A stretch of 32,909 bases of DNA from CAYNSX01 sp964400165. Lineage in GTDB: Bacteria; Armatimonadota; Hebobacteria; CAYNSX01. Every line of letters begins with the position of its first letter. The stretch's first letter is position 1. Of the stretch, positions 24,729 through 31,305 are shown one piece after another. The DNA lies in NCBI GenBank assembly GCA_964400165.1, contig CAYNSX010000030.1:1-32909 (forward strand), given 5' to 3'. The position numbers and the translations under genes are program-made. The notes beneath the pieces were generated by a model. The model was given only the letters and a program-made list of their open reading frames with translations. It did not search any database and had not been told where the DNA came from.

Positions 24729-25319
24729 ATGAGACGCGCACCAGCGAAGACCACTGCGAAGCAACCCGCGGCGCCGGTCAAACACGGCGGCATCAGCAGC
24801 GTGGCGGTGCAGAAGCGCACCGGCAAGGGGTGGAACCAATGGTTCGCCGTCCTCGACCGGGCCGGGGCGAGGAAATGGAACCACACGAAGATCGCCTCGT
24901 ACCTGTACGAGAAGCGCAAGTGTCCGGGGTGGTGGAACCAGATGGTCGCGGTCGGCTACGAGCAGGCGCGCGGCCTGCGTGAGAAGTATCAGACGGCGGG
25001 TGGCTATTCGGCGAACGCCAGCCGCACGCTGGCCGCGACGGTTAGCGCACTCTCGAAGGCGTGGACGGACGCGAAGGCCCGCGAGCGGTGGCTGCCCAAG
25101 GCGCCGCTGGAAATCACCAAGACGACGGCGGGGAAGTCGGTGCGGCTGCGCTGGACGAAGGGCGACTCGCGGGTGGCGGTGATGTTCTATCCGAAAGGCG
25201 CCGGCAAGTGCCAGGTCACCATCGACCACACGAAATTGTCCGACGCCAAGGCCGTCACGCGCATCAAGGCCTACTGGAAGAGTGCGCTCGACCGGTTACA
25301 GAAGACGGTGGAGAAGTAG
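24729..25319 (+). CDS. DUF4287/SRPBCC-like cytoplasmic protein
   Basis: 196 residues. AGAGGAGA lies about nine bases before the ATG. Residues ~20-90 fit the DUF4287 pattern (VQKRTGKGWNQWFAVLDRAGARKWNHTKIASYLYE, then GWWNQMVAVGYEQARGLRE), a small helical domain. The rest (ASRTLAATVSALSKAWTDAKARERWLP, SVRLRWTKGDSRVAVMFYPKGAGKCQVTIDHTKL) fits the SRPBCC/AHSA1-like helix-grip fold, which often binds hydrophobic ligands. The combination occurs in many environmental bacteria; its role is not known. The N-terminal 18 residues are basic and disordered. The broken YdeI-like tail and a GNAT gene follow, a set of small proteins often found together in such genomes. Confidence 0.82.
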   Translation: MRRAPAKTTAKQPAAPVKHGGISSVAVQKRTGKGWNQWFAVLDRAGARKWNHTKIASYLYEKRKCPGWWNQMVAVGYEQARGLREKYQTAGGYSANASRTLAATVSALSKAWTDAKARERWLPKAPLEITKTTAGKSVRLRWTKGDSRVAVMFYPKGAGKCQVTIDHTKLSDAKAVTRIKAYWKSALDRLQKTVEK

Positions 25320-25321
25320 AC

Positions 25322-25411
25322 GCGGGCTTTGTCGCCGAGGCAAAAGAGGCCGAGACGCGCGAGCGCCGCACAGACGGTGGCGGCGCTGGTGAAGGCGGGC
25401 GCGAGGAAGAA
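25322..25411 (+). pseudogene. Frameshifted C-terminal remnant of a YdeI/OmpD-associated-like protein
   Basis: From 25322 one frame reads AGFVAEAKEAETRERR. After a one-base frame shift near 25370 the next frame reads AQTVAALVKAGARKK and stops at the TGA overlapping the next start codon. Together these look like the basic C-terminal tail of YdeI/DUF1905-type proteins (AKxxETRxxRIAxTVxxLxxGxK). No upstream part remains. The assignment rests on a short pattern and is an inference. Confidence 0.45.
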
Positions 25412-26005
25412 GTGACTCAATCCTGGGTGCAGCCGGTGTCGCTCGTCGGGCGGCTGGTGCGGCTCGACCCGATGACCGTCGCGGATGCCGAGGCGCTGTT
25501 CGCGGCTGGCGACGCGGAACTGTTCCGCTTCATTCCGCATCGCGCGGCGGAATGGTCGCTGGAGGCGTTCCGTCAGTACCTCGTCGAACTGATGGCGATT
25601 CCCGACCGGGTGATGCTGACAACGCGCCTGGTGGCGAGCGACGAGGCAATCGGGAGCAGCGGTTTCCTCGAAATCCGGCCCGAGCACCGCGGCCTCGAAA
25701 TCGGCCACACCTGGATTGCGCGGGCGCACCAGGGCGGCGCGGCAAACCCGGAGATGAAACTGCTGATGCTGCGGCACGCGTTCGAGTCGCTCGGCGCGCT
25801 GCGGGTGCAACTGCGCGCCGACGGGCGCAACACACACAGTCAGCGGGCCATCGAAAAACTGGGAGCGGTGCGCGAGGGTGTGCTGCGCCAGCACATCGTG
25901 ATGCCCGACGGCTATGTGCGCGATACGGTGATGTATTCGATTGTGGAGGCGGAGTGGCCAAAGGTGAAACATGGTTTGATCGGGCGGCTGGGATATGAAC
26001 TTTGA
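25412..26005 (+). CDS. GNAT-family N-acetyltransferase (RimJ/RimL-like)
   Basis: 197 residues from a GTG start; GAGGA lies six bases upstream and residues from VSLVGRLVRLDPMTVADAEALF match the usual beginning of this family. The GNAT core is seen as strands and helices: LTTRLVASDEAIGSSGFLEI, then GLEIGHTWIARAHQGGAANPEMKLLMLRHAFESLGALRVQLRADGRNTHSQRAIEKLGAVREGVLRQH. The NxxSQRAIEKLGxxxEG motif binds acetyl-CoA and is typical of RimJ/RimL-like enzymes. The Q/RxxGxG/A loop reads HQGGAANPE, an altered pyrophosphate-binding loop also found in many DUF-type relatives. The acceptor (a protein N-terminus or an amine) is unknown. Confidence 0.88.
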   Translation: MTQSWVQPVSLVGRLVRLDPMTVADAEALFAAGDAELFRFIPHRAAEWSLEAFRQYLVELMAIPDRVMLTTRLVASDEAIGSSGFLEIRPEHRGLEIGHTWIARAHQGGAANPEMKLLMLRHAFESLGALRVQLRADGRNTHSQRAIEKLGAVREGVLRQHIVMPDGYVRDTVMYSIVEAEWPKVKHGLIGRLGYEL

Positions 26006-26013
26006 GGCCCAGG

Positions 26014-26101
26014 CCAAGAGGAAAAGAGGAAAAACGGAAAAGTGAAAGAGATTGAAGTGCGGTGAGGCGCACTTTCTCTATTCCTCTTTTCCTCTTTTCC
26101 T
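26014..26101. repeat. Purine/pyrimidine palindromic element, copy A
   Basis: A (GGAAAAGA)-type purine stretch (26014-26040) and its complement, a (TTTTCCTC)-type stretch (26081-26101), surround a 7-bp hairpin (AAGTGCG / CGCACTT near 26055-26073). The element lies between the converging ends of the GNAT gene and the minus-strand gene and could end transcription from both sides. A similar element lies at 26724-26815. Confidence 0.7.
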
Positions 26102-26106
26102 TTGAC

Positions 26107-26781
26107 CTAGTTCAGTGGAAACTCGACGCCCAACGCCACACCGTCGTCCTCGGTCGGCGGCCTGAATCCGTTGTGCCGGTACTTCGCCAGGAGCGCGGGG
26201 CCGCGCAGCGGGCGGTAGCGCAGCGTCAGTTCCGCGATGGTGGTGATGTCACCGCCGACGGACTGGGTGGTGTTGAAGTCGGCCCAGAAGTTCCACGCCC
26301 ACCGGTCGCCAAGCGACGCGCCGCCGACGAGGGAGAACTGCCCGCCGGGCGCGCCGGTCTGCAGCGGCGAGAGGCGTACGAACAGCCGGGAGCGCGGCCC
26401 CAACGATAGCGGCGGATACCAGCGCACTCCGAGGCGCCCCTGTACCGCGTTGCCGGTGAGTGAATTCACTTCGGCGTCGAGCGCCAGGGCGTCGGCGACC
26501 CAATACGCGAAGTGCCCCTCGGCGAGGTGGCGCTGCAGCGAGAAGAAATGATCGGCGCCATCGAACTGCGTGCGGCCCTGATAGTCAATGTAGCCGCTCA
26601 ACGCGAAGTCGCCGCGGCGGGGCTGGTTGAAGTCGAGGTGAAGCAAGGGAAAGCCGCGGGAGTCCCACAGCGATTGGAGTGACCATTGGGCGGGCGGCGC
26701 AGGGGCGGCAAGGGTAGGGTGAGCGGAAAAGAGGAAAAGAGGAAAAGAGAGAGCGACGAGAAGCGAGAGCGGGCGGCGCAC
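26107..26781 (-). CDS. Exported protein, possible outer-membrane beta-barrel
   Basis: 224 residues. The start is a GTG at 26781 with GGAGAGG just upstream; the ATG at 26886 would add a 35-residue polar tail before the signal peptide. The signal peptide is RRPLSLLVALSFPLFLFSAHPTLAAPAP; its core LSFPLFLF is encoded by the simple repeat at 26724-26755. The mature part alternates short strands and turns rich in Trp, Tyr and Phe (GDFALSGYIDYQGRTQF, GHFAYWVADALALDAEV, RWAWNFWADFNTTQS, ALLAKYRHNGF) and ends in GVEFPLN. This pattern fits a small outer-membrane barrel, though the final residue is not the usual Phe. Function unknown. No close family recognised. Confidence 0.65.
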   Translation of the reverse strand: MRRPLSLLVALSFPLFLFSAHPTLAAPAPPAQWSLQSLWDSRGFPLLHLDFNQPRRGDFALSGYIDYQGRTQFDGADHFFSLQRHLAEGHFAYWVADALALDAEVNSLTGNAVQGRLGVRWYPPLSLGPRSRLFVRLSPLQTGAPGGQFSLVGGASLGDRWAWNFWADFNTTQSVGGDITTIAELTLRYRPLRGPALLAKYRHNGFRPPTEDDGVALGVEFPLN

Positions 26782-26815
26782 GCCCTCTCCATTTTTCCTC
26801 GCCTCCTCTTTTCCT
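26724..26815. repeat. Purine/pyrimidine palindromic element, copy B
   Basis: A GGAAAAGA-type purine stretch (26724-26755) and a pyrimidine stretch TTTTTCCTC...CCTCTTTTCC (26792-26815) flank a GC-rich centre with GCGCACGCCCTCTCC, which recalls GCGCACTTTCTCT of copy A. The element overlaps the 5' end of the minus-strand gene and supplies its RBS, GTG start and signal-peptide core. Confidence 0.6.
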
Positions 26816-26816
26816 T

Positions 26817-26880
26817 CTACGCCAGTCTCCTGGTCGCCGCTTTGATGCGCTTCGTTCGGGTGGGCGAGGGGGGTGCGCCG
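26817..26880 (-). pseudogene. 3'-terminal fragment of a VWA gene copy
   Basis: Read on the minus strand, the fragment encodes GAPPSPTRTKRIKAATRRLA and a TAG stop, against GEPPSPTRTKRIKAATRRLA and TAG at the end of the VWA gene (28626-28689). The two 64-bp segments differ at six positions. Four lie in three synonymous codons (AGG/AGA, AGA/CGG, CTG/TTG), and two change one Ala/Glu codon. A 44-bp core is identical. An in-frame stop lies just upstream, so nothing else of the gene survives. It sits 16 bases downstream of the restriction gene's stop. Confidence 0.85.
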
Positions 26881-26895
26881 AATCAAAACCTGGCA

Positions 26896-27624
26896 TCAGC
26901 GCGGTTTCGGGGGGAATGCTACCGAGGCACTCGCCTTGAGCGAGTTCAAGAATCGGTCGAAGTTCAATTCCTCGTTGGGCTGCAAGTAAGCGCCCTTCGG
27001 TCCGGTCAATCTGTCGGAGGTGATGAAACAGCAGGCATCGTACAAGCGCTCTCGCAGCATTTTGAGGCACAGCAGTTCATAGCGGGTTGCGTAGGAAGAG
27101 TCCTTGAACTCGCCCATTACAGGAAAGTGTCGCTCGCCAGTCCGAACCGGTCTGGTCGAAGCATCCGCGAGTTCGAGCAGCATGAAATACCCAAGCCAAG
27201 GTTTCGGCGACGGCTTGAAAACGCCCTGACGATAGGCTGTCAGAATGTCTGTGGCGCTTCCCAATGCTTCTTCCGTTCGATTGTTGAAGTTGTTTCCAAA
27301 TGAACCGACATGTGACTTCAACTCGATTGCGCACACGAGCCGATGATCATGGACCACTACTAGATCCCATTGCTTGGTGGGCCTGAAGAATCCCGGCAAT
27401 TCGGAAACCCGGCTACCTCTGAACACCGCAGTCTTGGGGACGCCAGCTTCCAAGAGGAGGTCGCCCATGAGTTCGACAAATCCTGTCAACTGGCCGCCGC
27501 CTGTCGCTGAACCCCGTAGTCCTTGATCCGCTCGGCCCGATGCGCGCTGACGGGACAATTGTTCGTCCCTGACGGTCCAAAAGGATCGGACAGCACTCGT
27601 GACTCGCTTGTTGAGATCAACCAC
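26896..27624 (-). CDS. Type II restriction endonuclease, XhoI/PaeR7I-like
   Basis: 242 residues from a GTG start at 27624, close to the ~246 of PaeR7I; a TTG at 27645 with GGTGG nearby is an alternative. From memory of PaeR7I the match runs the whole length: RVTSAVRSFW, RADQGLRGSATGGGQLTGFV, ELPGFFRPTKQWDLVV, IELKSHVGSFGNNFNNRTEEA, STRPVRTGERHFPV and RYELLCLKMLRERLYDACCFI. The catalytic PD-(D/E)XK site is D87...E101-L-K103. PaeR7I and XhoI cut CTCGAG, so the same site is predicted here. The start overlaps the methyltransferase stop by eight bases, so the two genes are translationally coupled. GC is ~55% in places, below the neighbours. Confidence 0.9.
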   Translation of the reverse strand: MVDLNKRVTSAVRSFWTVRDEQLSRQRASGRADQGLRGSATGGGQLTGFVELMGDLLLEAGVPKTAVFRGSRVSELPGFFRPTKQWDLVVVHDHRLVCAIELKSHVGSFGNNFNNRTEEALGSATDILTAYRQGVFKPSPKPWLGYFMLLELADASTRPVRTGERHFPVMGEFKDSSYATRYELLCLKMLRERLYDACCFITSDRLTGPKGAYLQPNEELNFDRFLNSLKASASVAFPPKPR

Positions 27625-28501
27625 TTCGATGGGTAGTGCCGTCAAGTTCCACCCGAGCGGTCGAATACAAACCGCCCATGGCATCTCGCAATCGTGATTC
27701 TGCCATCCGTGCATAATCCGCGTTCAGTTCAACCCCGATGCTGTTACGACCAGACTGCATCGCAGCGAGAGAGGTCGTTCCTGACCCAGCGAACGGATCG
27801 AGGACCGTATCTCCAGTGAAACTGAACATTCGAACGAGCCGATACGCCAGCTCGAGTGGGAATGGAGCCGGGTGCTCTCGGGTCGAGGCACCGTTGAGCT
27901 TCCAGATCTGCCGGAACCACTTCTGGTACTCCTCTTTCGAGAGGCGGGACGAATTGCGCTGCGCAAGGGTCGGCTTGCGATAGCCCCCGGGCTTCCGAAG
28001 CATGAGAATGAACTCGATGTCGTTCTTGATGATGGCATTCGGCTCATACGGTTTTCCTAAAAATCCAGCGCCGTTCTGGACTTCGTACCGAGCATTGGCA
28101 ATCTTGTACCAAATGATCGGCGCCAGGTTGTCGAATCCGATTCGTCGGCAGCGGACGACAATGTCCGCATGCAACGGAATTACGCTATGGCGGCCAAATT
28201 CGCGACGCGAGCGACAGACATCGCCGACGACGCAAACCAGCCGGCCCCCGGGTGCCAGCGTGCGAAAGCAATGGCGCCAAACTTCATCCAGTTGGTCGAG
28301 GAAGTCGTCGTAGTCGTCAACGGCGCCCAATTGGCCGGGCTGCTCGGGATAATCTTTGAGTGTCCAGTAGGGAGGTGAGGTGACGACCAGATGGACGCCT
28401 TCATCATTGATCCATCCAAGGTCCCGAGAGTCGCCGCACACGATGCGATGCTGGGTCGGCTGGCCCCGGAGTTCTTTCACTCGGTGTGTGCGCGTCAGCA
28501 T
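27617..28501 (-). CDS. DNA methyltransferase of the restriction-modification system (beta class, TSPPY)
   Basis: 294 residues from the ATG at 28501. The catalytic motif IV, TSPPYW, lies at residues 41-46 and the SAM-binding motif I, DPFAGSGTT, at 235-243. This order (IV before I) defines the beta class of amino-methyltransferases. SPPY is more typical of N4-cytosine methylation, while most N6-adenine enzymes have DPPY or NPPY, so the modified base may be a cytosine; this is an inference. Between them lies WYKIANARYEVQNGAGFLGKPYEPNAIIKNDIEFILM, usual for this class. The target-recognition part is probably ~170-215. The gene precedes the endonuclease, so protection is made first. One CTCGAG site (27851-27856) lies inside the gene. 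Confidence 0.9.
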   Translation of the reverse strand: MLTRTHRVKELRGQPTQHRIVCGDSRDLGWINDEGVHLVVTSPPYWTLKDYPEQPGQLGAVDDYDDFLDQLDEVWRHCFRTLAPGGRLVCVVGDVCRSRREFGRHSVIPLHADIVVRCRRIGFDNLAPIIWYKIANARYEVQNGAGFLGKPYEPNAIIKNDIEFILMLRKPGGYRKPTLAQRNSSRLSKEEYQKWFRQIWKLNGASTREHPAPFPLELAYRLVRMFSFTGDTVLDPFAGSGTTSLAAMQSGRNSIGVELNADYARMAESRLRDAMGGLYSTARVELDGTTHRSG

Positions 28502-28625
28502 TCTGGTGAGGATACGCTTCGCGTGCCATTGACGGAATGAAGCATCATCCCCAGGAAACTAACGCAAAATGAAGTTTGCGTCAATCACTCATTTGAGATG
28601 CCGTGGAACTGGCCGATCGCGAGCG
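28502..28625. other. Upstream region of the restriction-modification operon
   Basis: 124 bases between the VWA stop and the methyltransferase start, both on the minus strand. It must carry the operon's promoter unless it is read through from the VWA gene. It is AT-richer than the flanks. CGCAAAATGAAGTTTGCG near 28562-28580 contains an inverted repeat (CGCAAA/TTTGCG) that could serve as an operator or part of a terminator. No short controller-protein gene is visible. Confidence 0.4.
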
Positions 28626-29990
28626 CTACGCCAACCGTCTGGTCGCCGCTTTGATGCGCTTCGTTCGGGTGGGCGAGGGGGGCTCGCCGGTTTCGAGGGC
28701 GACGGCGTGCTCTTCAAGTTGTTCGGCGAGGTTGGTCTCGCCGAGGCGGGTGGCCATGCCAGCGGCGTCGCGCAGGTTGCGGGTGGCGATGGCGAAGTCC
28801 TGGTCTTCGGTTGCCCACTGCGCGCGGCGGGTAGCGAGATAGACTTCGAGGCGGTCCACCAGGTTGCGCACTTCCTCATCTTCGGGGACATCGGAGCCGA
28901 CGGCGGCGAAGACGGCGGCGGAGTCTTCGGTGGGCGGCGCGTCGCGCAGGCCGCGATACTGGACGCGCATGCGCGCGATCTCGTATTCGCCGATGTCCAG
29001 CGGCGGGACGGCGACCTTCGCCAGCAGGCGGATGGTGCGATCGGCCTGCGCCTGGCCGACGCGGACCGTCATCCAGCCCATTTCTTCGTCCACTTCCTCG
29101 AACATCCGCATCGCCGGGGTCGCCTGATACAGTTCCAGAATGGTGGCGCCGTTCTCGCCGGTGATGCCAAATTCGAGGTCGCGCAGGACGGTGGCGCGCA
29201 GGGCCTTGAACTCCTCTTTGAGCCGGGTCTCGAGGTCGCCGGAATTCTCGCAGTAGTAGTACTCGCCGCCGCTGCGGTCGGCGATGGACATCAGGAATTC
29301 CTCGTCGAACTCTTCACCGATGCCGAGGGTGGTGACGCTCAAGCCGCGGGCGCGCAGGTCGTGGAGGTTGCGCTGCGTCTGGCGGGGGTCATGCACCAGG
29401 CCGTCGGTGATGATGACGAGCCGCTTGAGGGTGTCGCCGTTGCGGTCGGTGAGGAACTCGCCGGCTTGCTCGATGGCCTTCGCCATGAAGGTGCGGTTGC
29501 CGAGTTGGAACTCGCCGGGCTGGTCGCGCAGTTGCTGGAGGACATCGAGGCAGGCGGGCTTGTCCATCCCGCCGGTCGAGTCGAAGAGGACTCGGGCGCG
29601 GTCGGCGAAGGCGATGACGGACATCTGGTCGTGCGGGCCCAGTTGCTCGACTTCGCTCATCAGCCCGCGGACGACCTCGCCCATCGGCGTCGGCACCTCG
29701 CGGCGCAACTGATCGAGCGTCTCGCCGCGCCAGACCCGCACCTCGCGGGCGTCGGAGTAGGCGGCCTGGATTTCGCCGCGGGACTGGGCCAGGTTGCGCC
29801 AGTGCTGGTATTGCTCGGGGGTGAATTGGAAGCGGAACATCGTGCCGCTGGCATCCACCAGCGTCACCACCTGCAGCGGCAGCCGGGCGCGGGCGGCGTC
29901 CACCTCGCCCGACAATTCGATGAGCAGCCACAGCGTCTGGTCGATGTCCGCCGCAAAGGCCGGCTTGTTCAGTCGTGCCAGGATATCCAC
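28626..29990 (-). CDS. Cytoplasmic von Willebrand factor A (VWA) domain protein
   Basis: 454 residues from a GTG start six bases after GAGGAG; the kinase gene ends 10 bases upstream. No signal peptide. The VWA domain spans ~38-240: the MIDAS metal site starts D46-A-S48-G-T50 (LVDASGTM, a DxSxT variant of DxSxS), with the Thr in NRTFMAKAI and the Asp in IITDGLV. A beta-sandwich (~260-365; ILELYQATPAMRMF, RTIRLLAKVAVPPLDIGEY) and a helical tail (~370-454; EVRNLVDRLEVYLATRRAQ, LEEHAVALETGE) follow. The tail motif KAATRRLA resembles endings of relatives in FHA/kinase loci. It probably assembles or presents substrates for the neighbouring kinase. Its last 64 bp are duplicated at 26817-26880. Confidence 0.88.
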   Translation of the reverse strand: MDILARLNKPAFAADIDQTLWLLIELSGEVDAARARLPLQVVTLVDASGTMFRFQFTPEQYQHWRNLAQSRGEIQAAYSDAREVRVWRGETLDQLRREVPTPMGEVVRGLMSEVEQLGPHDQMSVIAFADRARVLFDSTGGMDKPACLDVLQQLRDQPGEFQLGNRTFMAKAIEQAGEFLTDRNGDTLKRLVIITDGLVHDPRQTQRNLHDLRARGLSVTTLGIGEEFDEEFLMSIADRSGGEYYYCENSGDLETRLKEEFKALRATVLRDLEFGITGENGATILELYQATPAMRMFEEVDEEMGWMTVRVGQAQADRTIRLLAKVAVPPLDIGEYEIARMRVQYRGLRDAPPTEDSAAVFAAVGSDVPEDEEVRNLVDRLEVYLATRRAQWATEDQDFAIATRNLRDAAGMATRLGETNLAEQLEEHAVALETGEPPSPTRTKRIKAATRRLA

Positions 29991-30000
29991 CCGCTACTCC

Positions 30001-31299
30001 TCACGGTAATGGTTCCCCGGTCGGGCTGGCGTCCCCCGCCCGCCCGCGCGGGCGCCCGAAGACACGCCGCAACAAACCGGGGCGCGGCGCCGGTCCTGTC
30101 GGGACTGCGACCGGCGCCGCCGCCAGGTCGGCGGTTCGAATGATCGCCTCGCAGCGAATGCGCAATCCTCCACCCTGCCAGGTCACGCCGATATTGCCCT
30201 CTACCCGTCCCGCCTTGGGCGCTGCCTTCGGAAGAAGTCTTACCCGAATCTCGCTCGAGTCTCCCGCATAGGCGAGGCGGGGGCCGGCGGGGCCGCCGCC
30301 GACCTGCAATTCCAACCACGGTTCTTCGGTCGTGACCTCACCTTCCAAGTTGCCGCCGCCGACATTCACAATTTGCACTCGTTGCTCGGACAGTCCTTCC
30401 GCGGGCACTTCGCCAAAGGACAGCGCGTAGCGGTCGGCGCGGGCGATCGGGCGGGTGAGCGTGCTCAAGTCGGCGACCAGCGCCGAGGCGTCCGGATAGC
30501 GGAACTCTTCCGCGAACGACATCGCCCGCACGATGGTGCGCGCCAGCGCCGGGTTCATCGACTCGAGTTTGCGCAGCAGCGGGCCGGCGATGCGGCCGCT
30601 CAAGGCGTTGATGTCCTCTTGCGAGGGTGACCGGCCGAGCAGCATCTGGTAGAGCAAGATTCCAAGCGCGAAGACATCGGTGGACAAGCGGGCGCCGACA
30701 TCACCGCGCAGGATGCGGACGCGCACTTCGGGCGGCAGATAGCCGTCGGACCCGTAGAGCGTCTGGTCGGGGGCGTCGGCACGGGCGGCGGCGCCATAGT
30801 CGACGATGATGGGGTCGCCGTGCGCGTCGAGCAGGATGTTTTCGGGCTTCAGGTCATGGTGGACGATGTTTTTCGCATGCAGCCAGGCGACCGCCCGCGC
30901 CAGTTTGCAGCCCCACTCGGCGAGCAGGTTGTGGTTGTCGCGGGCCTCGGCCAGGACCGCCGAGAGCGGCAGGCCCTCGATGAGCGTGACCGCCGTATAG
31001 AGGTAGGCGTCGGACTCGAATGTCTCGTACAGCCCCAGCATCAACGGATGGCCGGCGATGAGTCGCAGCATCCCGGCCTCGGACTGCACGAGGCGCCGCC
31101 GTTCTTCTTGTTCGGCGAAGGGGCAGTGCAGCGACACTTCTTTGAGCGCCACCTGCTGGCCGTCGGGCAGGGCGGCGACATACACTTCGGAGAATGCGCC
31201 ATGGCCCAGGTGCGAAACGATGCGATAGGGCTGCGCGCCGGACACCGCTTCGCCGCTGACCAGGATGGTGCGGTCGCGCAGCCGTTGGCGGCGGGGCAT
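30001..31299 (-). CDS. Soluble Ser/Thr protein kinase with C-terminal beta-sandwich domain
   Basis: 432 residues. The ATG lies six bases after the FHA gene stop. The glycine loop is LGHGAFSEVYVA (31-42), the ATP-binding Lys is K53 in ALKEV, and the catalytic loop is HHDLKPEN with D149; the usual HRD is HHD. The DFG motif is DYG (167-169), a tolerated change. PPE (189-191) and DVFALGILLYQMLLG complete the fold, which ends near residue 285. Residues ~290-395 form an Ig-like or BACON-like sandwich (RVQIVNVGGGNLEGEV, PWLELQVGG, GNIGVTW), as seen in kinases of Chloroflexota and relatives. There is no membrane segment, so it works in the cytoplasm, probably phosphorylating proteins bound by the FHA and VWA partners. 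Confidence 0.92.
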   Translation of the reverse strand: MPRRQRLRDRTILVSGEAVSGAQPYRIVSHLGHGAFSEVYVAALPDGQQVALKEVSLHCPFAEQEERRRLVQSEAGMLRLIAGHPLMLGLYETFESDAYLYTAVTLIEGLPLSAVLAEARDNHNLLAEWGCKLARAVAWLHAKNIVHHDLKPENILLDAHGDPIIVDYGAAARADAPDQTLYGSDGYLPPEVRVRILRGDVGARLSTDVFALGILLYQMLLGRSPSQEDINALSGRIAGPLLRKLESMNPALARTIVRAMSFAEEFRYPDASALVADLSTLTRPIARADRYALSFGEVPAEGLSEQRVQIVNVGGGNLEGEVTTEEPWLELQVGGGPAGPRLAYAGDSSEIRVRLLPKAAPKAGRVEGNIGVTWQGGGLRIRCEAIIRTADLAAAPVAVPTGPAPRPGLLRRVFGRPRGRAGDASPTGEPLP

Positions 31300-31305
31300 C
31301 GCGGT

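Noticed and set aside
26686..27303. Plus-strand reading LVAALMRFVRVGEGG, also seen near 28640, as a shared protein motif
   Set aside because: The minus-strand reading ends in a stop in both copies, belongs to the VWA protein, and differs only at synonymous sites there, so the minus strand is the coding one.
28569..30143. Open frame of 524 codons on the plus strand
   Set aside because: It is the shadow of the VWA gene, which has MIDAS motifs, an RBS and operon context.
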